Assembly (NCBI GenBank): GCA_008704415.1
Contig: VXIS01000382.1
Coordinates: 1 to 42,517, forward strand
From: Sphaerosporella brunnea
Taxonomy: Eukaryota; Ascomycota; Pezizomycetes; Pezizales; Pyronemataceae
Length of the DNA stretch: 42,517 bases
Direction of reading: 5' to 3'
The translations under genes and the position numbers were made by a program. The notes under the pieces are model-generated. The model did not search any database. It saw only the letters and a program-made list of their open reading frames with translations, and was not told where the DNA came from. Positions 9,772 through 19,567 of the stretch are shown piece by piece; positions within the stretch are counted from its first letter, which is position 1, and every line of letters begins with the position of its first letter.

Positions 9772-10040
9772 ATGCCGAAGACCATCATCACTCGAGAGAA
9801 AATCCATGACCACATCAACGAGGAACACCGGGCCGAATATCGTAAGCATCCCCCGCCTAATCATTTACAGGGTTCGTGTTAATGGGCACAGTGAACCTGG
9901 CATATGACCTTATTAGATGCGGACGTAACGGTGACAAGTGGAGTTTTTACTGCGACCCCAGAGATGAAAGCCAGATCGCTGCCAGACTCAAGGAATTTTG
10001 GCCTCATATCAATCTTCAATGTCCTCGCCTGACAGTGTAG
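9772..10040 (+). CDS. Small hypothetical protein, two exons
   Basis: The model joins 9772-9841 and 9892-10040 and gives 72 residues. Exon 1 starts MPKTIITREKIHDHINEEH. The intron would be 50 bp with GTAAGC donor, CTAAT branch-like site and CAG acceptor. A nearer AG at 9870 keeps the same frame but would make a 29-bp intron, too short for fungi. Exon 2 contains NLAYDLIRCGRNGDKWSFY, then DESQIAARLKEFWPHINL, before TAG. The protein is charged, without signal peptide or membrane segment. It may be a real small gene or the 5' part of a larger decayed gene that continues at 10299. No family recognised. Confidence 0.4.
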
Positions 10041-10298
10041 GACCTTCTCGGCAAAGACATCGCGTTTCAGCCGAGAGGATGGTTTCTCGAGTTCTTTATG
10101 CAACAGATCCCTAAGATACAAGCTCGACGCCTACCGCCGGGTGCTACAAAGAAAAAAAAAAAAAAAAAAAACACCGCGATTTGGGACTTGATCCGGATTG
10201 GTATTTTAAACTTTCGACGCAAGGGTAAGCAAGTATTATGTTTCCCCTCGCCTACTTTAGGTGACGTTTTATAGCCGCCGTTAGTGTTTTTGAAAGTT

Positions 10299-11019
10299 AT
10301 GGACAACCCTGATGCCCCCGAGAAACATTGGGGGGCGGTCGGGCAGGATGATAGGGAGCAGATGTATGAAGCGCTGGAAAAAAATAATACATTTGCTGCC
10401 GTTCTTAACGATTACCGGACCCAAGGATAAGTATTGGATACACGCGTGGCTTTTGCACGGCGCATATGGGCACGTAGAAAGAGATGGAGCAGATGATCCG
10501 GAACATGAAGGAGTAGATGGTTAGCCTCGTAGACTCCATCTCAGCGGATGTGTTTTGGTGACACGAAATCAGGCCGTCCATGGACGGATACCGCCGCACC
10601 TCCTCGATCGATCGATGTCATGTCGTTGCTGAACCCTTCAACGACGAACCGACCTCACGACCCCCGAGCAGGCCCTCTTCTGTTGTTCCTCTGCACTGCG
10701 CGCCGCACCATCCGTCACCACCGCAGTTTCCGACGCAGCCGGCGCCGCCGTCTCCTCGTCCGTCTTATCTGCATACGCCTCATCCGCAGTCTTCTACAGA
10801 GCAAACGTATGGGCTAAGGGACGTATGGTGTATCAGGGGGGAGGATACCAATGGCCAGCTCGAGCATATGCTTACTCGCCGTCGCCTTCCTCGGCACCAC
10901 AGCAGCAGCAGTACCCGGCGCCGCCCCTTGCTCAGCTGCAGCAGCAGGAACAACACTATTGTCCTCACCCTCCCCGGGCTCGTCCACCGCAGGGATACCC
11001 GGGGTATGATAGGAGGTGA
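10299..11019 (+). pseudogene. Decayed gene fragments with Pro/Gln-rich tail
   Basis: A 43-codon frame at 10299-10430 starts MDNPDAPEKHWGAVGQDDRE and is protein-like. In another phase, from about 10479, a string with stops at the TAG and TGA before 10565 (EQMIRNMKE, then MVSLVDSISADVFW) leads into a Pro-rich segment to about 10820. The sequence then shifts frame again to a Gln/Pro/Tyr-rich tail (10825-11019, ending RPPQGYPGYDRR). The alternation of plausible protein segments in different phases suggests a pseudogene or an unresolved multi-intron gene. The product is unknown. It may belong with the small frame at 9772. Confidence 0.3.
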
Positions 11020-11574
11020 TTGTGTCGTTGCGGCTTTCTTGCATTTTTGTTTGGGTTTAGAGTCTGCTAGCTAGTTGTCACTTGTTGAATACATATTTTA
11101 TACCTCCTACTTATATAAGCTTTGGTACGTATGGGTACTTTGAGGATCGAGTCTCCCGCTTTTGGAGCAGCTTGAAGTTGCAGTTCCACTTCACTACTCA
11201 GTTCATCCACAATAGCGCCGACGAAGGCAATTGCCATTCGTGCTAGTTTGCGCCGGGTTCCACTTACCACGGTTTTGGCTGTGTGGACTTGTTTCTCCAG
11301 ATGACCCGCGGTGATTAATTAGTATTGGGCGGTACTGTACTGCCCGTTTGCGTTACCGTACAGTGGGTATCCAACTCTGGGGCTTCAAAGTTTGTCCATC
11401 CCCGACGTGGGGGTTGGATCTTGATTGGTGCTGGAATGCCTTCTATGGGGCACCCGCTTGTAATCAAACAAGAAAGCCGTGCAAGTTAAACAAATATAGT
11501 GCCAGGTCAAACACTGACCACGGTTAGGTCAAACCAATGGACAAAAAAAAGTTAAACACAAAATCTACATACCG
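11020..11574. other. No gene recognised
   Basis: A short minus-strand frame at 11067-11270 begins with a non-ATG codon and shows no motif. Nothing else seen. Confidence 0.45.
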
Positions 11575-11690
11575 AGTACTTAGGCTGGCCTGCCGAGAAT
11601 ACCGGCCAGTAGGCCGGCAGGCTAGTAGGCCTACATAATTATCTTCTGTGCAGGATGGAACATATATAACAATTCGGTTGTCACACTTCG
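11575..11690 (-). repeat. Short dispersed repeat, copy 2
   Basis: Related to 8925-9010 and 22840-22930. This copy has a palindromic core around CCGGCCAGTAGGCCGG and ends with GGATGGAACATATATAAC. See copy 1 for the shared order of blocks. Confidence 0.45.
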
Positions 11691-12182
11691 CCCCGAGGCA
11701 CAAACATAACTGCACAAATTGTGTTCACTTTTAGCCGGCATTTTCACATACCGATACAAGCTCAGCTTGGAAAGAAGTTTCTCGCAAAACCATTGTGTTT
11801 TGAGACTTCCGTTATTGTGTGGTTTAGCTGCGCACTTGAACGCTGGTGAGTGATGGGCATTTTAAAAAAGAATGGGAGAATTACTGTATTAGTAGGGAAT
11901 CTTGCACTCCGAGATCGATTCGGCTGTCAGTTTCATAGGCAAGGTCTCAGCATAGAAGGTAATTGTCCTTCCAAAGGATCTCGCGAAAAAACTGCCATTC
12001 GAAACACATTGTTCCAAGAGAACATCCACTTCACACGCTACAAACAATGAGAAGACCAGTATAACATGCGAGATTCCGCACCACCACGCAAAGAATAAAG
12101 CAAAACAAGGCTATGGGGGATGGCGACATCTCAAATTCAGTAGCCCGCGACCGAGTACGCGCGTACATGAAGCAGGTCATCC
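11691..12182. other. No gene recognised; 3' flank of the NLR gene
   Basis: This AT-rich stretch lies downstream of the NLR stop codon on the minus strand. A 66-codon plus-strand frame has no motif. Nothing else seen. Confidence 0.45.
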
Positions 12183-15100
12183 TTACACTATGGCGCCGTT
12201 CTCGATCAGTAGACGAACCACGGCCTGGTTCTCTGCCGCCTTCGCTGCCTGGAGCGCGTTGCCGTATTGGCTGCCATGGGCGTTGACGTCGGCGCCTTTC
12301 TCGATCAGCAGGCGAACCACGGCCTCGTTGCCTTTCCATGCCGCCGCGTGGAGCGCGTTGCCGTATTGGCTGCCCTGGGCGTTGACGTCGGCGCCCTTCT
12401 CGATCAGCAGACGAACCACGGCCTCGTTTTCGCCCGTTGCCGCCGCCGCCTGGAGCGCGTTGCCGTATTGGCTGCCCTGGGCGTTGACGTCGGCGCCCTT
12501 CTCAACCAGCAGACGAATCACGGCCTCGTGGCCATTGCCTATCGCCGCCAGGAGCGCGTTGCCGTATTCGCCGCCCTGGGCATTGACGTCGGCGCCCTTC
12601 TCGATCAGCAGACGAATTACGGCCTCGTTGCCTTTCCATGCCGCCGCCTGGAGCGCGTTGCCGTAAAACCCGCCCTGGGCGTTGACGTCGGCGCCCTTCT
12701 CAATCAGCAGACGAACCACGGCCTCGTTTTCGCCCGTTGCCGCCGCCGCCTGGAGCGCGTTGCCGTATTTGCCGCCCTGGGAGTTGACATCGGCGCCCTT
12801 CTCGATCAGCAGACGAATTACGGCCTCGTTGCCTTTCTGTGCCGCCGCCTGGAGCGCGTTGCCGTATTCGCCGCCCTGGGCGTTGACGTCGGCGCCCTTC
12901 TCGATCAGCAGACGAACCACGGCCTCGTTTTCGCCCGTTGCCGCCGCCGCCTGGAGCGCGTTGCCGTATTTGCCGCCCTGGGAGTTGACATCGGCGCCCT
13001 TCTCGATCAGCAGACGAATTACGGCCTCGTTGCCTTTCCGTGCCGCCGCCTGGAGCGCGTTGCCGTAAAACCCGTCCTGGGCGTTGACGTCGGCGCCCTT
13101 CTCAACCAGCAGACGAATCACGGCCTCGTGGCCATTGCCTATCGCCGCCAGGAGCGCGTTGCCGTATTCGCCGCCCTGGGCGTTGACGTCGGCGCCCTTC
13201 TCAACCAGCAGACGAATCACGGCCTCGTGGCCATTGCCTATCGCCGCCAGGAGCGCGTTGCCGTATTCGCCGCCCTGGGCATTGACGTCGGCGCCCTTCT
13301 CGATCAGCAGACGAACCACGGCCTCGTTTTCGCCCGTTGCCGCCGCCGCCTGGAGCGCGTTGCGGTAATAGCCGCCCTGGGCGTTGACGTTGGCGCCAAC
13401 CTCCAAAAGATCGTTGACAAAAGCGACGAGTCCAAGGGATGCTGCAATTTGAAGTGGTGCCGTTTCCACAAACCCTCGGTGACGGGAGAAACATAATATC
13501 TGGTATGCCAGAGCAATTTTCGGTCGGGACTCTGCTAGTTTCCGAAAAGTGCCACTCAATCTCCGTTGTGCATTGTTTTCCTGGTCTGTCTGTCTTGTAT
13601 GATTTGGCCAATGAATTGCCGAATAGTTCAGAAACCGAAGCTTTCGTTGTCTGCTTTCGATTCTCGGCCTCACGTTGGGGCGCCATATGTGGATTGCGTC
13701 TACAGGACCAGCCTCACATTCTTTGAAGGATAGGTACGTCAAGCAGGACTCGGCAAGTCGGAGATTGCATTCCAAAGATGAAAGGCGAAAAGCGGATAGG
13801 AGATTACCCCCAATGAGGAAGTCTTTCGCTGACTGATGAACAAGGTGGACAGTGTCGTCAACTTCTATTTTCAGCATCGGTCCGAAAATTAACCGAAGAA
13901 CCTTCCTCGGATCTGTTTCGATGTCATCTTCAATCTCGGACAAGGAGGACATATCAGTCCGAATAGCGATAGCTATTGCCAACTCTTCCAAGGTCAATGG
14001 ACGCATCGCCCAAGTCACCCATTGCAGAATATTCTCAGCTCTCTTTCGATCTTCTGGCTGTATCCTGCCCAAGATGTTTTCATACACGGCTGGAAGGCCC
14101 CGAGGCAAAGCCTTTAGCCTTTCTCTGATGGCTCGAGGCGTTGTAGTTGTGGCCATTTCGAACTCTTCCAACATCAGGGAAACCCAGAGAAACATTCCGT
14201 CAGCACCGCCGACAAGAGCTTGTCGTACTTCATCAATCAGACCACCCTTAAACAATCTGTGAACTCGGGAGTCGACGAATAAGGTGATATCGTCTTTCAG
14301 CTTTTCCGCAATGAGAGGTATTTGTATCAGATCAGTTAAGTGCGATGAAACAGGTACGTGCGGTCGACTCGTAATGGCGATCTTGATGCGACGTCTTATA
14401 GTGTCGTCACTGAAGAGACGCTGTAGCTGATCCAAGAGCTTGGTGCGTGACTTTCCATCACATTCATCTAGGATCGTGAGCTATAGACAATTTTACATTT
14501 GATGAGGGTGGAATACCAAGCGCATCAATGAGAAGATACACGCGCCCAGTCCTGTCGTCAGATATAACTCGCTCGAATACTCGCCAGAGCGCAGTGTATG
14601 TCCAAGAGGTTTTCTCCCTGTACTTTAACTCCGCTGACTCGGAGAAATGCACAACAACCCGCGGCAGCTGCTCCAACAGCTGGTCAAGCAAGTCCACAAG
14701 TATCGCATGGGCGGTCCTTAATCGCTCGTCCTTATCGTCGCAGAAGAAATAAGCGACCGAAACCGGGCTTTCTTTGTTGGGTAAGATTTCTTTGCACAGG
14801 AACGCGGACAAAACGCTCTTGCCGCAACCTGGGTCCCCAGAAATCCACAGAATTGGCTGGTGATTTTCCTCGGCCCAGACGGCCCAGGCCTTATAACGCT
14901 CATCGTGAAGCAACCATGTACAGGAACCTTCATGTCGTTTGCGCCAAAGCTCATCGCGGTAATCTTCGTACTTTGAGGGTTTCAAGCTTTTCCGTGCGTC
15001 GATATAATCCTGTGAAGCTGTTTTCTATGTGTTAGTTAAGGTGCACTAGAGTACAACCATAGAAACTCGATAATAAAGCCGAGATTATGCGGGGTATGCA

Positions 15101-16794
15101 AAGAGCACGTACATCGAAGCTTTTCATTTTCAATCTCTGTTGCCGCTGAGAAGTAGGCATCAGTATTGCTTTAACTCGAGCTGGCTGCCAAAACAGGGCC
15201 ATATTATATTCCGGCTACATACCCAACCACTCTTTCGTAAGCCTGACCACTGTCTCAAATGTTGCTTCCGCTTTGCTGAACTTGACCATATCAGTATGGT
15301 TGGCAAAGATTGGAAAGCGTTGCTCCTGCGGTATCTCAAGCACAGCTGAGAATGGCTGAACTTTCTGGACTTTAGGGCCAGCTCTCTTGGCCGTGCCTCC
15401 GGTCTGAATTTAGATCAGCACCAACTCACGTACAACTCATCTTCTGGGTCACGGGAAACCAACGCTTACGACTGTTTCTGTCTTCTCGCGTTCGTAGAAA
15501 CTGCAAATTTTACCTGTGAACTTGTTCCACATTGTGACACAGGCTTCTCTCTGGTTTTCCAAAAACTCCGAGTCTTTGTTTAACTGATCGAGCAACTGTG
15601 GAAGCTCATGGTTATCCATGTCAGCCTGCTGCATGGTCATCATTGCCTTGAGATCGTCGACATTCAACCCGCGATGCGGGGTTCCGAAAAAGAAGATTCC
15701 TCGCACTGAGCCGTAAATATCATCATGGCCTGATTGAAGAAAAGAGTGGAGCATGGTCTGTTGCATTAGGCGTCAGCTAGTTACTAGTGATATAAGTATT
15801 GTAGGGTCTGAAGGGAACTGGCGTACCTGAGCAATCAAAATACCTCCGAGGCTATGGCCGATGAAGATGATGGGGCGTTTCTCAAGAGCATGGTCAGCAT
15901 ATCATCAGCCCGGACCGCCAAATCCAGTTCACACATACCGGACAGCCAACCCTTGCGTTGCGCAGCTCCCCCATGAAGCTTTTTCTATGGTCGGTCAGCC
16001 TGGCCCCGTTGGGCTCCAGTAGGCTACTGTTGTAGCCATACGTCATGATGCGGGCGCTTTTGAAATGCTCGGGCAAAAAATCGTAGAGCCACATTGCACG
16101 AGTTTCTCGATTTTGCCATGACCCAAACGCGTGTCCTGCTAGTCCTGTAATCGCAATGATGCTGGATAGGGACAAGTCAGCATGCTAGAAAGCATTCTAG
16201 AGGAGGCGATGGCACAAACTCTGCGGTGATCGGTTCATCTGGATCGTTCAACGGTGTCAGACCGTAGAAATGTTTATCGATGTTGAGTCCCACTTTTTTG
16301 TCCAGTTTGCTGATGCGGACATGTCTTTCCTCACTTTGCTTCCATCCTTCGAAATATGCGGTATTCGAGTCGGGGCGGAGCAATGCAGTTTTGGTTTGAG
16401 CCGAACTGCCACAGGCGGGGAATATTAAAAGCTGGACGTTTTGGAGTTTCCAATCTGGATCTATCTCTGCCAGCTTTTCTTCGAGTTGGATTCTACCCCA
16501 GTCTGCGGGGATCCCTGCTATCCGAAAGCACATGGGCCGACCGCGTGTTGCGCCGTGATGAGCAGACGCCAAAGACTCCGATGCTGCTTCATCGGAACGA
16601 CTGGTAAGAGAGCTTTTCGTAGCTGTATTCGCCTTCTTGGACTTTGGGAATTGCCGAGAATCTGGTGGCTGCTTGCGTTTGCCTTTCGGGGGTCTGCTGG
16701 TGGTAGCCTGTCGCGTTGAAGTTGACTGATTACGTGTGCCTGGGGACGCAACACCCCGCGAGATTCCTGACCTGCTGCGTAGAGTCCTTTCCAT
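12183..16794 (-). CDS. NLR-like receptor: SesB-like alpha/beta-hydrolase, NACHT, ankyrin repeats
   Basis: Eight exons, read on the minus strand: 16794-16220, 16161-15939, 15880-15827, 15757-15470, 15403-15223, 15145-15113, 15017-14517, 14467-12183. All phases agree and give 1379 residues with no stop. All seven introns (49-95 bp) are GT-AG; the first donor, GTTTGT, is weak but restores the family-like ITADIIAITGL. Residues 1-190 are basic and disordered, then a small globular part. Residues 191-440 are a lipase/esterase-like domain with nucleophile elbow GHSLGG (Ser276), FFGTPHRG and a likely catalytic His416 in NHTDMVKF. NACHT follows: Walker A GDPGCGKS (512-519), Walker B LLIDALDECD (613-622) and sensor-like ITSRPH. 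Ankyrin repeats fill about 950-1379. Known: fungal NLRs act in non-self recognition and programmed cell death. Inferred: the same role here; the ligand is unknown. Confidence 0.85.
12186..13470 (-). repeat. Array of about 13 ankyrin-repeat units, 12 nearly identical
   Basis: The 99-102 bp units encode xYGNALxAAA...EAVxRLLxEKGADVNAQGG. Twelve are nearly identical and a diverged first unit (TAPLQIAASLG) leads in. Variation concentrates at the residue before YGNAL (Y, E, F, K, Q), at the seventh residue (Q, L, H) and at the loop after AAA (TGEN, GNGH, RKGN, QKGN, WKGN). Units are 33 or 34 residues long, and types recur in blocks, which points to unequal recombination of several repeats at a time. 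The array also produces long antisense open frames that are not genes. Confidence 0.85.
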
Positions 16795-17691
16795 CGTGCC
16801 GTAAATCGGACAGTGAGTAGTGGGTAAAGAGGGGCCTTGAGCCGGTAGATATGTGCGGAGCAGCTGTGCGGCTGAAACTCAGGCGCCGACCACTCGGGAC
16901 GGACACACGCGACTTCCGAAGAGGTCGAGGCGGCGTACCACTTCACCATGCAGCGTTACCAGCGATTAGCGCTCCAATCAGACGCTGCGTTCCAGAATTG
17001 AAATCTCACGAGAAGTCATCATTCTTGGCACCACAGCCGCAGCAGTCTGCACCACCGCCTTAAAACATTCGTGGCTTTGGAAGCATCTGCCAGCCCATAC
17101 ATAGCTGTTTTCACGGCTCCTCACAATTCGGCAAGCATTCAAGGCGAAAAAAACCCGTCCTCCGATCTTTTATAGTCACATGAGCTCGCCTCGGAATTCT
17201 AGAAACCACGAATAAGGTGCAAATCACATCGATTCTGTTTCCTTAGAAGCCGGGATGAGCGTTGTTTCGTACCCATTAATGTTCGTGCCCATTAATATTT
17301 AAATACGCGTAATATACCCGATAGTCCTCTTTCACCGTGGGGAACACCAGATTCCACAGCGGTTTCAACACAACCACAACCAAGAAAGAGAGGAAAAGCG
17401 CTCCCTAGATGTATAGATAAAGAGGAGTAGATGGATTGTAGGGAGCGCAAATTATGAAAAAGCCAACGCAAGAGAAGCAGTAGCGAGTGTCGTGCAAGGT
17501 ATTTTTGCAGTGGGTTAGGGTTTCGATGGTCAAGTGGACCCTTACTAAACCACTTGAGGCACAGACCGAGTGATTATCGGTGAAGAGAGGCAGCTTTCCG
17601 TTTTTTTTTCTCCGTCCCCGCTCTGCCCCTCATCCTCACATCGCCCGCTTGCTGCCCAATTTAGAGCGTCCTTACTTCGCACAGCTTAATC
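16795..17691. other. Upstream region of the NLR; no gene recognised
   Basis: A plus-strand frame at 16851-17063 is Arg-rich and ends in a Pro/Gln tail but has no recognisable family. A perfect 10-bp inverted repeat (GCGCTCCCTA at 17398-17407 and its complement at 17439-17448) could form a hairpin with a 31-base loop or mark an old transposon edge. Nothing else seen. Confidence 0.4.
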
Positions 17692-18128
17692 ATGCCTCGC
17701 CCCAGCAAGAAAGCCAAATTGCTCAAAGCGATGAGAGCAAAGAGAAGGCAGAAGAATCAGAAACAGGAACTCCAGAGCAGAATTGCGCCTTAGAAGAGGA
17801 AATCCTGGCAGCTCTTTTGGACCCGGCTCTCAATCGCAGCTGGCATAGGGTGATGTACTTGCCAAAATTTCACTCTGAGCTTAACCATATTGAGTTTTTC
17901 GGGTGCCAGACAATGCACTTTTCGAGAAAAAATTGCAATTACAGCTTTCAAGCGCTTCGTGAGACCATTCCAAGGGCATTGGACAGCGTTCGCAGCTCAA
18001 CCATCCTCAGCAACTACCATTCCTGCCTGCGCAAGATGGAGGCCCGGGCCGGTGTGGGATATGGCTCGGCAGAATGGAAAGCCTTAACCTCTCACAAGAA
18101 TACCTATCTACCGGGAGATGATAGATAA
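17692..18128 (+). pseudogene. DDE transposase remnant (Tc1/mariner-like) with internal deletion and frameshift
   Basis: The start MPRPSKKAKLLKAMRAKRRQ (ATG 17692) runs to TAG 17791-17793. In the next phase the sequence continues as EEEILAALLDPALNRSWH and then YLPKFHSELNHIEFF, which resembles the segment around the last catalytic acidic residue of Tc1/mariner/IS630-type transposases. After that come FQALRETIPRALDSV and a C-terminal KALTSHKN. The middle of the protein, where the first two catalytic aspartates should be, is missing, and the N-terminal part is out of frame with the C-terminal part. It is therefore inactive. Family assignment is by motif only. Confidence 0.6.
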
Positions 18129-19567
18129 GCGGGGTGAATCTTTTGGTGCGGGCAGGGACAGGTCTGGAATGGGGTTTTGATTCTTTTTTTTTTGAGGTTT
18201 ACTTTTCAGTTTTCTGATGGGTTGAACGACGAATGTGTACATAAGTAACTTGTAAGAGAAGACAATGGCGAACTTATTCGGCCTCAGTTCAGTCGCTTCC
18301 CCACCGTCGCCGGGGCTTTCCCGTCGCTTGCGATCCGACAAGGTATCACTCGATTCTTCCCAAATAGGCTTAGTTGATTGGCAAGACCCAGGGTCGATTA
18401 TAGGATTCCCCCACTGTATCTCTAGCCAGACACGCAGAGTCGCCAGTCATGCCGCAAGACATGGCCGCGGGTGCTTGGGTGCGTGTTATCGGCAGATAGC
18501 GCTATTGAGCAGCGTTTATTTTTCGTTCCAGATCCATACTTCCATGCCCGAGTACAGGAGCTGGCATGCCAGCACCCCATCTGGAGGATGGCCTGGGCCG
18601 TCTGGCGAATGCCCCTTGCTCAAAGTTGGGGTAACCGCCCAACAGGCACAATGTGCGATGAGTATGTGTTGTCCAATGTCCATCGCAAAACTTATCCCCG
18701 GTCGGCCTAGGCAAACCACGGCGCCCAGTAGTAGTGTTTCTAGCCAATTGGTTAATTTCGACCGGCCCCACGCGTGGTGCGGCTGGAGCGCCGCGGGACG
18801 ACGGTACAATACCGCCGGGTGCCTAGGGGGACTACGGTGCAATACCGCAGGGCGGCGGAGCGGTAGGCGGAGTTACTGTCGGCTGTTCGCATCGCAAACC
18901 ACCATAGCCGCCGCAGGCGCCTATTCGGAACCAAACCTGTCGCCGATCACTCCAGGCCAAGTGCGGAACCTTGACGGAGTTTGAAAGGTTCCCTTGGAAA
19001 GACCCAAGACTGCTGCTCGCTGAAATTTCTTGCTCTTGCGAGAGTTCTAAGGCCCGAGGTAGAGATCATCCTTGATTGCCTCAGATAGCCCTCATAAAGC
19101 TGGTCCCTCTGGGCTGTTCAATACCAGTTGAGGTTGTTGGAAGTCTTTCCGTTGCGCATGACACGCCTGTCCTGCACGTGACTAGGTAGACCAGGTGGAT
19201 TAGGGTTCATCTCTGTGTATGATAGCCTGAACCTAACTACACCTCTTTGTAACCGCTGCCTCCCACCAAGGAAACTTCAACAATAGTATTTCGAATTCTT
19301 GGAGGCTCTAGACAGAAGTTTTCGGGCGGCGATCGCCCAGTGAATACTTAATTTTAGAGTATGCCAGCGACCGGCTTATCATGCCACAAGAAAATCAAAC
19401 TCCTCTTGAGCAAATGATTGCTTGGGATTATAAATGGGACATTTCGCGCTTCGCCACAGCAAAATCTGGAAGAAAAAGAAAAAAAGAGAAAAAAGAAAAG
19501 AAAAAAAGAAAAATAGAAAAAAAAATCTCCACACAGTTCCACAAGTCCGCATTATGACGTCGCCTGA
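18129..19567. other. No confident gene
   Basis: A 239-codon plus-strand frame (18265-18984) is open but has no domain, an odd composition and a strong competing antisense frame. I do not call it a gene. A 20-22 bp imperfect direct repeat with GGTACAATACCGC / GGTGCAATACCGC lies at about 18800-18852. An A/G-rich simple repeat lies at 19468-19528. Confidence 0.45.

Noticed and set aside
9842..9870. 29-bp intron in the small gene at 9772
   Set aside because: Too short for fungal splicing; the 50-bp alternative ending at 9891 keeps the same frame.
12267..13496. Long plus-strand open frame (about 409 codons) opposite the ankyrin array
   Set aside because: It is the antisense of nearly identical ankyrin units, which lack antisense stops because of their composition. 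The minus-strand gene has clear domains and consistent splicing.
18265..18984. 239-codon plus-strand frame starting MANLFGLSSVASPPSP
   Set aside because: No domain or family, irregular composition rich in Cys/Arg/Ser near the end, strong overlapping antisense frame, and a stretch of repeated sequence inside.
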